From JALOOB01 sp964387985 (GTDB lineage: Bacteria > Chloroflexota > Anaerolineae > CG2-30-64-16), in contig CAYLZG010000073.1 of the NCBI GenBank assembly GCA_964387985.1, positions 1 to 19,468 on the forward strand: DNA of 19,468 nt, given 5' to 3'. Positions 5,909 through 13,295 of this stretch are shown here, one piece after another. Below the pieces are notes generated by a model. That model did not search any database, was not told the DNA's origin, and was given only the letters and a program-made list of their open reading frames with translations. The position numbers were made by a program, and so were the translations under genes. The stretch's first letter is position 1; each line of letters starts with the position of its first letter.

Positions 5909-7794
5909 AGAGACACTTTCAAACGACAGTCCCGATCAGCCTACGCTTGATCCTGCTCGGCGGACTACTGGCAGGATTGCTGGCTCTGGGCAACACAACC
6001 GTTACATATGCCATCAATCCACAGGCTGCTCCGTCAGTGACAACCATCCCCGCGACCCAGGTGACCAGCGCCGCAGCGACGCTCAACGGCTTTGTCAATC
6101 CGAATGGCTCTGCGACGACGGCGTGGTTCCGCTACAGCACGTCCAATCCTGGCACCTGCAATGATAGCTTCGGCACCCGGGTTCCCGCCAGCGGCGGTAC
6201 GTCGCTGGGCGCGGGCGGCTCGGATGTGGGTTATTCGTACCCGATCTCCGGGCTGACGCCCCAAGAAGTCTACTATTTCTGCGTCATCGCGAATAACGGC
6301 GGGGGAAAGGCATTCGGATCGGTCCTGACCTTCACCACGCCTCCGTCGCCGCTCACAGTGACAACCATCCCCGCGACCCAGGTGACCAGCAGCGCAGCGA
6401 CGCTCAACAGCTTTGTCAACCCGAATGGCCTGGCGGCGACGGCCTGGTACCGCTACAGCACGACCGATCCCATCATCTGCTACGACGACTTTGGCACCCG
6501 GGTTCCCGCCAGCGGCGGTACGTCGCTGGGTTCGGGCAGCTCGAATGTAAGTTATTCGTACCCGATCTCTGGGCTAACGCCCGGAGAAGTCTACTATTTC
6601 TGTGTCATCGCGGAGAATGGCCTGGGAAAGGCATTCGGATCGGTCCTGGCCTTCACCACGGATTCGCCGCCCCCGGATAGCGTACCTCCGGCGACGACGA
6701 TCAACCTCAACCCGGGCACGCCGAACGGCAGCAACGGGTGGTATACCAGCGCTGTCCACATCACCGTCTCTGCCTCCGACGGCGTTGGCGGCGCGGGTGT
6801 GGCAGAGACGCGCTGTGTTCTCGATCCGGTGTCTGCGCCGGCAGCCTCTGACGATCTCCCGGGCGGCTGTGCTTTTACCGGGGCGGGGGCGGACGTCACG
6901 GGCGAGGGAGCGCATACGATCTATGCCGCGAGCAGGGACAACGCGGGCAACCAGGAACCTCTCCAGAGCCAGGCTTTCAAGCTGGACAAGAGCGGGCCAT
7001 CCGCCGACCTCTCAGCGGTGGGGACGATGGGCAACAACGGATGGTATGCCGGCGACGTTACGATCACAACCTCGGGCGCTGATCCGGTAAGCGATCCGGT
7101 CGCCTGCACCCCGGAGCAGTTCCAGACAACGGATACCGCGGGCGCTGCATTTAGTGGGTCCTGCGCCAATGATGCGGGTCTCTCGATGAGTGCCGCGCCG
7201 TTGACGATCAAGCGCGACGCGACCGCCCCGGCAGTGGCGGTCACCGAGGTAACCGACGGCGCCACATACACGCTGGGCGCCGTACCTGCCCCGGGTTGCA
7301 GTACGACTGATGCGACTTCAGGCGTGGAAACCAGCGCAGTTCTCAGCCTCAGCGGGGGAACGGTCGGCAGCGTGACGGCAACCTGCAGTGGCGCAAAAGA
7401 CAACGCAGGAAACACCGGGCAAGCGAGCGCCACCTTCAATGTCGCGTATGACTGGACAGGCTTTTTCCAGCCAGTGGATAACCTGCCAACCCTGAATCTG
7501 GCCAAAGCCGGGCAGGCCATCCCGGTGAAGTTCAGCCTCGGCGGCGACCAGGGATTGAATATCTTTGCGGCTGGTTATCCCAAGGCTGAACAGATTGCTT
7601 GTAGTGCGACCGTCCATGTGGACGGCGTAGAAACCTTTCTCAAAGCCGGTTCAAGCAGTCTTTTCCATGATCCATCTTCTGACCAATACACATTCGTGTG
7701 GAAGACGGAAAGGTCATGGGCAGGCACATGTCGCCAACTGGTGCTGGAATTGATCGATGGCACGATCCATCAGGCGAACTTCAGATTCAAATAG
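5905..7794 (+). CDS. Secreted repeat protein with PxKF domain
   Basis: The protein has 629 residues. A signal peptide (about 1-36) ends near TVTYA. Two tandem repeats of 107 residues follow (about 44-150 and 151-252). They are fibronectin-III-like, each opening VTTIPATQVTS and each with two cysteines (C85/C126 and C192/C233) that probably pair. Ig-like stretches cover about 263-515, including two NGWY motifs and two DNAGN motifs. The last 110 residues form a PxKF domain with IPVKFSL at 539-545, a C-terminal domain known from secreted Actinobacteria and Chloroflexi proteins. It is probably an exported adhesion or surface protein without enzymatic motifs. The start ATG overlaps the TGA of the truncated methyltransferase, so it may now be transcribed and translated from that operon. 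Confidence 0.85.
   Translation: MKRHFQTTVPISLRLILLGGLLAGLLALGNTTVTYAINPQAAPSVTTIPATQVTSAAATLNGFVNPNGSATTAWFRYSTSNPGTCNDSFGTRVPASGGTSLGAGGSDVGYSYPISGLTPQEVYYFCVIANNGGGKAFGSVLTFTTPPSPLTVTTIPATQVTSSAATLNSFVNPNGLAATAWYRYSTTDPIICYDDFGTRVPASGGTSLGSGSSNVSYSYPISGLTPGEVYYFCVIAENGLGKAFGSVLAFTTDSPPPDSVPPATTINLNPGTPNGSNGWYTSAVHITVSASDGVGGAGVAETRCVLDPVSAPAASDDLPGGCAFTGAGADVTGEGAHTIYAASRDNAGNQEPLQSQAFKLDKSGPSADLSAVGTMGNNGWYAGDVTITTSGADPVSDPVACTPEQFQTTDTAGAAFSGSCANDAGLSMSAAPLTIKRDATAPAVAVTEVTDGATYTLGAVPAPGCSTTDATSGVETSAVLSLSGGTVGSVTATCSGAKDNAGNTGQASATFNVAYDWTGFFQPVDNLPTLNLAKAGQAIPVKFSLGGDQGLNIFAAGYPKAEQIACSATVHVDGVETFLKAGSSSLFHDPSSDQYTFVWKTERSWAGTCRQLVLELIDGTIHQANFRFK
6035..6660 (+). repeat. Tandem 321-bp intragenic repeat
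   Basis: Two copies with a 321-bp period (from about 6035 and 6356) encode the two 107-residue repeats of the secreted protein. They keep identical DNA blocks, such as GACAACCATCCCCGCGACCC at the start and AAGGCATTCGGATCGGTCCT near the end. Conservation at DNA level implies a recent duplication or gene conversion. Confidence 0.85.
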
Positions 7795-7829
7795 GGGAGG
7801 GCGTACGCTCATTCCATCATAACACGGGA

Positions 7830-7849
7830 TAGGTGGTGATCACCGCCTA
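7830..7849. promoter_or_regulatory. 20-bp palindrome TAGGTGGTGA/TCACCGCCTA
   Basis: The two 10-bp arms pair at nine positions plus one G-T pair, with no loop. The absence of a loop and of a T-run argues for a protein-binding operator rather than a terminator. No gene now starts next to it. The nearest candidate is the decayed minus-strand gene or the end of the PxKF gene. Confidence 0.4.
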
Positions 7850-7933
7850 TACTGTATCGAGAATGCTCTTCCAGAGTCCTGATCGAATGGACTGCGATTG
7901 GAGATCAGAAAAGATTACACCAATTTCGCATCC

Positions 7934-8107
7934 TCAGGCCGCGCGGCCGCTTCCCAGGGCCTCCTCCACCAGCTCGCGCATCCGCAGGATGTAATCACCA
8001 GTGGGTCGCCCGCCAACCAGTTCCGGTGACAAATGCACCGGAACTCCGATCTTAGACTTGCCAAATAAAGACGAGACATGCCTCCCCAACGCAGTTTCCA
8101 GATTCGC
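7934..8107 (-). pseudogene. 3' remnant of an unidentified gene
   Basis: On the minus strand, one frame runs from just after an in-frame TAG (8110-8108) to a TGA (7936-7934). It encodes 57 residues ending in a protein-like tail: ANLETALGRHVSSLFGKSK, then GVPVHLSPELVGGRP, then TGDYILRMRELVEEALGSG. There is no start codon with a ribosome site, so this looks like the last part of a decayed or transferred gene. I cannot name the family. The last codons share 32 of 33 bases with the 3' end of the Mut7-C gene at 17494-17526. Confidence 0.5.
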
Positions 8108-8201
8108 CTACTGCAACGCACCCGCCTCCGAGACGTTCCGGTTCATTTGTGAGTTTTGTGGACTTTTCTACTGAGCAACAAGACAAGCCGCAAATTAGGG
8201 A

Positions 8202-8230
8202 TTGACATTAGATCGACTTCGTGATATAGG
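8202..8230 (+). promoter_or_regulatory. Promoter of the ROK repressor gene
   Basis: A perfect TTGACA (8202-8207) is followed after 17 bases by TATAGG (8225-8230). Transcription should start near 8237, giving a leader of about 68 bases. The first base of the downstream inverted repeat overlaps the end of the -10, which would allow the repressor to control its own gene and probably the genes that follow. Confidence 0.6.
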
Positions 8231-8258
8231 GTTAGTTAGTTATGCAAAAAAAGTAACC
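8230..8258. promoter_or_regulatory. Imperfect inverted repeat, candidate ROK operator
   Basis: A 29-bp imperfect palindrome is centred on G8244. The outer arms GGTTA (8230-8234) and TAACC (8254-8258) match perfectly, and 9 of 14 pairs match overall. The left arm reads TTAGTTAGTT, close to the TTAGTTTGTT half-site known for XylR-type ROK repressors. It covers the predicted transcription start of the ROK gene, a classic place for autoregulation. Confidence 0.45.
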
Positions 8259-8304
8259 GACGTTCCACTAGTCTCCGGACCCTGACACTCGAGGGAGCAT
8301 ACCA

Positions 8305-9539
8305 GTGAAAAAACAAGATCGGTATCGCAAGGGCAGCCATGCCTTGATCCGCGAGATCAATTTGTCGGTGATCATTGGACATCTCCGGTCAGCCGGCACA
8401 GCTTCGCGAACCAGTCTTGCGGCTGTCACCGGCTTGAGCAAGGCAGCGGTAGGGAGCATGGTGAGTGAACTGATCGAGCACAAGTTCGTGCGCGAAGTAG
8501 GGCTCACATCAGGCAATAACGGCCGTCCTTCGATTCGTGTCGAGATCAACCCTGAAGCAGGTTGCGTTGTCAGCGGGGAGCTGGGAGTAGACTTCATGTC
8601 GGTAGTTTGCACCGACTTCGCGGCCGATATCATTTGGCGGCAACGCCAGCCCATCACGCCGGATATGAATCAGCAAACCATCATTGACCGCCTGCGGCGC
8701 CTCCTGCAAGAAGCCGCAGAGGTGGGCCGGAACTGCTGCGGCCCACTGCTCGGCGTGGCCGTTGGCGCTTCCGCTTTGGTTGACCGGCGAACCGGCATGG
8801 TGCTGGTGGCTACGAATATGGGTTGGAATAGAGTGCCCCTCCGGGCCATGTTGCAGGAGTCATTCGACGTCCCTGTCTACGTCGATAACGAATTCAACGT
8901 AGCCTTGCTGGGAGAATACTACTTCGGCAGGGCACGGGCATGCTCCGATGTGCTATACGTCGGAGCCGACATCGGTATGGGTGGCAGCATCCTACACGGT
9001 GGACAGCTCTTCGGTGGCGAAGCAGCGCTCACTGGCAGGTTGGGCCACATGACTATTGACCCGAACGGGAAGCTCTGCAACTGCGGCAACCGCGGCTGCT
9101 GGGAAACCCTTGTGGACCGACGCGCGATCTTCCAAAGCATTATGCTGCAAGCCAACCGAGGTAGTTCCACAGTGCTAACAGATATGACAGGCGGTGACCT
9201 CACCAGGCTCCAGATGTCGATGGTGGTCGAGGCTGCCGACTCAGGTGACGCGGTGGCACTCACCACCTTAGAGCAGGTTGGTCACTACCTCGGCGTCGGT
9301 CTGGCCTCCTTGGTGAACGTGCTCAACCCCGAGATGATTGTGCTCGGCAACATCTTCAGCTCGGCAGGGGAGTTCCTGCTACCCCTTATACAGGCCGAAT
9401 TGCACACACACGTTTTGTGTTGGGACGAAAACACCGTCGACGTTGTGCTCAGCGAATTCGGATCAGATGCATGCGTCATCGGCGGCGTCGCGGCCGTGTA
9501 CGAAGCCATNNNNNNNNNNGCCCCGACCCGATCGAGTAA
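8305..9539 (+). CDS. ROK-family transcriptional repressor (3' end interrupted by assembly gap)
   Basis: The gene starts at GTG 8305 after GAGGGAG. A winged helix-turn-helix covers about residues 15-75 (ASRTSLAAVTGLSKAAVGSMVSELI), then a ROK sugar-sensing domain follows. The zinc motif CNCGNRGCWE has C258, C260 and C265, with H248 upstream. VDNEFNVALLGE (193-204) matches the active-site segment. The usual GEIGH reads GRLGH (244-248), so the ligand-contacting Glu is replaced by Arg245. The protein is readable for 401 residues, to 9507. Past the N run, one frame gives PDPIE and a stop at 9537-9539, which is probably the real end. It likely represses the downstream HD, Gfo/Idh and transporter genes until a sugar binds. 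Confidence 0.9.
9510..9519. other. Assembly gap of 10 N
   Basis: Ten N bases interrupt the 3' end of the ROK gene. A round number of 10 is a common placeholder, so the true length is unknown. The reading frame before the gap and the PDPIE-stop frame after it agree only if the real gap is 2 modulo 3 bases long. Confidence 0.95.
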
Positions 9540-9611
9540 TCCGCCAGCCAGCCTAAGATCACCCGATACCAATTGCAATCGAACAAACCACCAACTTGCA
9601 AGGAGACAAAT

Positions 9612-10238
9612 ATGGCTACCATGGATGAGATTCGCGAAGGTGTTCGCAAGAGCCTGCCCGAAATCGCAGAGATCAAGGATCCAGAGCTGCGCGAGAAGGT
9701 CGTGGAGTGCTGGGCGCTCGCCCTTTCCCAGACCGAGTATCCCACACTCGAAGCTATGAGCGGGTCCGCTTCGCCCGATAGCGCGCCGATGGAGGGACTT
9801 ACACAGGCAGATCATATGCGGGCCGTTGCGCGCATGGCGGTGGCCTGGGCTGAGGCTGTCGATAGCACTTGTGGTCCCCTCCCCTTCAATCGGGACTATC
9901 TGATTGCGTCGGCGATTCTGCACGATGTTGGCAAGCCCTGGGAATTCAGCGAACGAAATCGCGCTCGCTGGCGCCAAAATCCAACTGTATGGGGATTCCC
10001 TGGCGTCCGCCACCCGGCGTATGGTGCACATCTGGCCATGATGGTTGACCTGCCCGAACCGATCGTACATGCCATCGCCGCGCACTGTTTTGAAGGCGAG
10101 CGATACTCGCGCAGCCTTGAAGGCACCATTGCCCATCTTTGTGATTATGGTTTCTGGGAGATTGCCAACCGCGGTGGGCTGTTGGGCAAGCAAGAGGCTG
10201 GAATGATCTCTCGATTCCCCGATGGCCCTGCCCTGTGA
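9612..10238 (+). CDS. HD-domain phosphohydrolase-like protein
   Basis: The protein has 208 residues and starts at ATG 9612 directly behind AAGGAGACAAAT. An upstream in-frame ATG lacks a ribosome site. The HD signature is complete: H68 in the first helix (QADHMRAVARM), H104-D105 in AILHDVGKPW, histidines H134, H140 and H158, and a final D178 in AHLCDYG. HD proteins are metal-dependent phosphohydrolases acting on nucleotides or other phosphate esters, and the substrate here is unknown. It lies between the ROK repressor (about 72 bases away) and a Gfo/Idh oxidoreductase (33 bases), so a role in the same catabolic pathway is likely. Confidence 0.88.
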   Translation: MATMDEIREGVRKSLPEIAEIKDPELREKVVECWALALSQTEYPTLEAMSGSASPDSAPMEGLTQADHMRAVARMAVAWAEAVDSTCGPLPFNRDYLIASAILHDVGKPWEFSERNRARWRQNPTVWGFPGVRHPAYGAHLAMMVDLPEPIVHAIAAHCFEGERYSRSLEGTIAHLCDYGFWEIANRGGLLGKQEAGMISRFPDGPAL

Positions 10239-10271
10239 TCGGCACGAAATCATCCAAGAACGGAGCCCAAG

Positions 10272-11264
10272 ATGAGTAAACGCGTTCTTCGATGGGGCCT
10301 CCTAGGCACCGGCAACATAACCAAGGCGGTCATTCCTCCTCTGCTCTCCTCAGAGCGCAACAAGCTGATCAGTGTGGCCAGCCGCAGCTTGCAGCGAGCA
10401 GAGACCTTTGCGCACGATCAGGGACTGCCGGTCGCCTTTGGCAGCTACGAGGAACTTCTGGCGTCTCCCGAGATCGATGTCGTTTACATCTCGTTACCGA
10501 ACACCCTTCACGCAGAGTGGACCATCAAAGCCGTTCGGGCCGGAAAGCATGTTCTCTGTGAGAAGCCGCTGGCGGTCACAGTGGAAGAGGTTGACGCAGT
10601 AGGGGCGGAAGCCAGGCAAGCCGGCGTCGTCGTCGCGGAAGCATTCATGTACCGGCACATCCCTCAGACCCTGAAGGCCAGGGAGTTGGTTGAGAACGAC
10701 GCGATCGGAGATCTGCGCCTGATCCGTGGCTCCTTTAGTTATCCCCTAGACCAAAAGGTGAACATCCGCCTGGATCGCGACCTTGCAGGCGGCTCGCTTT
10801 GGGATGTGGGATGCTACCCAATCAGTCTCGAGCGCTACATCGTAGGCCAGGAACCGCTTGAGGTGATGGGCTGGCAGGTGCTCGGCCCATCTGGGGTTGA
10901 TGAAACCTTCGTGGGGCAGATGCGCTTTCCCGGGGGCGTCTTCGCACAGTTTGACTGCAGTTTCCGTGCGCCCTACCGGACAGAAGTAGAAATCGTCGGG
11001 GATAAGGGGACGATTTGTATCCCGGACGCCTTCAAGCCGGGCTTTGGACTCAAACCAGAAATCGTCGTACGACGAGGGGCAGGCGTTGAGAGCCTGACGG
11101 TGCCGGCGCCCCACCTCTACCTCGGTGAGATAGAGGATATGGCCGACGCCGTCCTGCTGGGAAAGACACCCCGGATCGGCCTGGCGGAGACCCGCGGCAA
11201 CATTGCAGTGATCACTGCATTGCTCCGCTCGGCTCAAGAGGGCCTGCCGGTAGCGATTGCGTAA
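10272..11264 (+). CDS. Gfo/Idh/MocA-family NAD(P)-dependent oxidoreductase
   Basis: The protein has 330 residues, the normal family size, and starts at ATG 10272 behind CGGAGC. The N-terminal Rossmann fold starts with LRWGLLGTGNI and reaches the conserved EKP motif at 97-99 (CEKPLAVT), with the catalytic K98. In the C-terminal substrate domain, GGSLWDVGCYPIS places D178 and Y182. A Tyr at this place marks the glucose-fructose oxidoreductase / dihydrodiol dehydrogenase / xylose dehydrogenase subgroup, in contrast to the DxxxH of inositol-type members. It probably oxidises a sugar or polyol imported by the adjacent transporter. The permease gene follows after 82 bases without a terminator. Confidence 0.93.
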   Translation: MSKRVLRWGLLGTGNITKAVIPPLLSSERNKLISVASRSLQRAETFAHDQGLPVAFGSYEELLASPEIDVVYISLPNTLHAEWTIKAVRAGKHVLCEKPLAVTVEEVDAVGAEARQAGVVVAEAFMYRHIPQTLKARELVENDAIGDLRLIRGSFSYPLDQKVNIRLDRDLAGGSLWDVGCYPISLERYIVGQEPLEVMGWQVLGPSGVDETFVGQMRFPGGVFAQFDCSFRAPYRTEVEIVGDKGTICIPDAFKPGFGLKPEIVVRRGAGVESLTVPAPHLYLGEIEDMADAVLLGKTPRIGLAETRGNIAVITALLRSAQEGLPVAIA

Positions 11265-11346
11265 ACACGACCTGAGAAGGTAACCAGCGGCGTAACAGGC
11301 GTCCGCACAGGTGGATCTGCTTCAAGAGAGGAGGAAACGATAACCT

Positions 11347-12402
11347 ATGTTCGCTCGATACTGGCGACGAATAATTCGCTTCATCCCAACAAAGGGTTAT
11401 GCGGGCTTTCTGTTGCGTCGTCTGCTGGCGTTCATTCCTTTGATGCTTGGGATCAGTCTGGTTACCTTCTTTCTGGTTAGGATGTTGCCTGGTGACCCGG
11501 CTCGCACACTTGCCGGCAGCTCACCATATCCGGGAGTCATCGAAGCCATACGGGCGCGCATGGGGCTCGACAAACCCATTCACATCCAGTACCTGATCTA
11601 CATGGGCAACTTGCTCCGGGGAGACCTGGGTGACTCCTGGTTCACTTCCAAGCCGGTTGCGTATGACCTGGCGCAGCGTGCGCCGGCCACGTTTGAATTG
11701 ATCACATTCGGCCTCATCGGAGCCGTCGGATTGGGGCTCTTTCTCGGAATTTTGGGGGCGTTGAAACCCGGGGGATTGATCGACCGGCTAGCGCAATTCT
11801 ATGGCCTCTTGGCCGGCGCTCTCCCGGACTTCTGGCTCGCGCTTCTGGTGATTCTATTCCTCTTCTACTACAACCACATCCTTCCTCCACCAATGGGACG
11901 CTTGCCTTTGTCAATCATGCCACCCCCAACAGTCACGGGCTTCATGACCGTGGATTCACTGCTGGCTGGCAACTTTGAAGCATTTCGCGGAGCGCTGGCT
12001 CAACTGGCAGGCCCGGTGCTGACCCTATCCTTACTAAATGCAGGCCCGATCACCAAAATGACGCGCTCGGCCATGCACGATGCTTTGGAGGGAGATGTTA
12101 TCCACTTTGCGCGTGCTTGTGGTCTGCCACGCATCACGCTGGCGCGTTATGCCTTTCATAGTGTCTTGCCACCTGTGATTACGCTGATCGGTTTTCTCTA
12201 CGCCTTTCTGGTCGGAGGGGCTGTGCTTGTCGAGACTGTCTTCTCATGGAATGGTATTGGCCAGTATGCGGTTCAATCGATCGTTAACAAAGACTACGCT
12301 CCTATTCAGGCCTTCGTGCTTGTCGCTGGCATCTTCTCGCTGGTGGTCTACCTGGTGGTTGACATTCTCTATATGCTGATCGACCCGCGCGTGCGCCTAT
12401 AG
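11347..12402 (+). CDS. ABC transporter permease, dipeptide/oligosaccharide type (DppB-like)
   Basis: The protein has 351 residues and starts at ATG 11347 after GAGGAGG. The typical DppB beginning is present: LLRRLLAFIPLMLGISLVTF as the first membrane helix, then VRMLPGDPAR. About six membrane segments are visible. The cytoplasmic EAA-like loop reads HFARACGLPRITLARYAFHSVLPPV, and VETVFSWNGIGQ precedes the last helices. It forms the membrane channel with the next permease. The N-terminus is about 15-20 residues longer than most relatives. Given the ROK and Gfo/Idh neighbours, a sugar-type substrate is more likely than a peptide. Confidence 0.95.
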   Translation: MFARYWRRIIRFIPTKGYAGFLLRRLLAFIPLMLGISLVTFFLVRMLPGDPARTLAGSSPYPGVIEAIRARMGLDKPIHIQYLIYMGNLLRGDLGDSWFTSKPVAYDLAQRAPATFELITFGLIGAVGLGLFLGILGALKPGGLIDRLAQFYGLLAGALPDFWLALLVILFLFYYNHILPPPMGRLPLSIMPPPTVTGFMTVDSLLAGNFEAFRGALAQLAGPVLTLSLLNAGPITKMTRSAMHDALEGDVIHFARACGLPRITLARYAFHSVLPPVITLIGFLYAFLVGGAVLVETVFSWNGIGQYAVQSIVNKDYAPIQAFVLVAGIFSLVVYLVVDILYMLIDPRVRL

Positions 12403-12454
12403 CTCTGCGCTGTGCTCCTAGATTCCGGCAGATGCTCCGCAAGGAAGGTGAGAT

Positions 12455-13294
12455 TTGGACAGGATTAAGCGTTTCCTGCGATACCTGATAGAAAATCCGG
12501 GTGCGCTACTGGGATTCGCGTTGATCATCATATACTTGGTGATGGTCTTCTTCGCACCTCTGATCGCACCCTACGACCCAGTGACGCCGACAAGTGAGTT
12601 CCGTAGTCCGCCTAGCAGACAACATCTGTTTGGAACGGACCCCAGTGGACTGGATGTATTCTCGCGCACGATCTATGCAGCCCGTACGGATCTGGTGATT
12701 GGGCTGACAGGTACATTGCTGTCGATGCTAGTCGGCATCCCTCTGGGCCTGGTCGTGGGGTACTACCGTGGCTGGGCGGTCTCACTGATATTACGTCTGG
12801 CGGACTTGTTGCAGGCCTTTCCCGTTTTTGTTCTCGCCATGGCTATCGTCGCTGTGGCAGGCGCGAGCGCCACTAATGTCATTCTGGTCATTGGTCTCCT
12901 TAATTCGCCCGTCTACATTCGCCTCGTTCGCAGCGAGGTCCTGACGTTCCGAGAACGGCCTGTCATGGAAGCTGCCAAGTGCGTAGGCAACTCCAACGCC
13001 AGGATTCTTCGCCACTATTTGTTTCCCAACAACATCGAGGCAGCCCTGGTGCAGGCGTCGGTCAACGTTGGCTGGGCCATTTTGCTGACTGCGTCATTAA
13101 GCTTCATCGGAGCTGGCGTTCCGGTCCCCACACCTGAATGGGGATCCATGGTCAGCATCGGTGCGGCAATGATGATCACTGGAGAGTGGTGGGCAGCTTT
13201 CTTTCCAGGGGTCGCCATAGGCTTCTGTGTATTGGGCTTTGCGCTTTTCGGTGACGCCATCCGCGTGCTCGTAAACCCGGAAAGGAGATCCTGA
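12455..13294 (+). CDS. ABC transporter permease (DppC-like)
   Basis: The protein has 279 residues. The start is TTG 12455 behind AAGGAAGGTGAG; no better ATG exists near the expected N-terminus. It shows the DppC pattern: a first helix LLGFALIIIYLVMVFFAPLIAPYDP, then HLFGTDPSGLDVFSRTIYAARTDL, which marks the extracellular start of the core domain, and the EAA-type loop with RPVMEAAKCVGNSNARILRHYLFPN. The end SFIGAGVPVPTPEWGSMVS is also characteristic. It pairs with the preceding permease. The stop is one base before the TTG start of the first ATPase, so translation is coupled. Confidence 0.95.
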   Translation: MDRIKRFLRYLIENPGALLGFALIIIYLVMVFFAPLIAPYDPVTPTSEFRSPPSRQHLFGTDPSGLDVFSRTIYAARTDLVIGLTGTLLSMLVGIPLGLVVGYYRGWAVSLILRLADLLQAFPVFVLAMAIVAVAGASATNVILVIGLLNSPVYIRLVRSEVLTFRERPVMEAAKCVGNSNARILRHYLFPNNIEAALVQASVNVGWAILLTASLSFIGAGVPVPTPEWGSMVSIGAAMMITGEWWAAFFPGVAIGFCVLGFALFGDAIRVLVNPERRS

Positions 13295-13295
13295 A

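Larger units (their letters stand above)
7795..8304. other. Intergenic region, 510 bases, no intact gene
   Basis: The region contains a 20-bp palindrome (7830-7849), a gene remnant on the minus strand (7934-8107), and the promoter and operator of the ROK gene (8202-8258). Nothing is recognised at 7850-7933 or 8111-8200. The sequence is visibly more AT-rich near 8140-8250 than in the surrounding genes. Confidence 0.7.

Noticed and set aside
7915..8121. 68-residue minus-strand frame with an ATG start
   Set aside because: The protein-like signal is in a different minus frame (7934-8107). This frame is Trp/Arg-rich and shows no family pattern.
5905..8304. Possible insertion sequence or transposon around the PxKF gene
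   Set aside because: No transposase, terminal inverted repeat or target duplication was found, although both edges carry damaged genes.
9510..9759. C-terminal extension of the ROK protein past the N run
   Set aside because: It depends on treating 10 N as the true gap length and reads out of frame into the HD gene. The PDPIE-stop frame is far more plausible.
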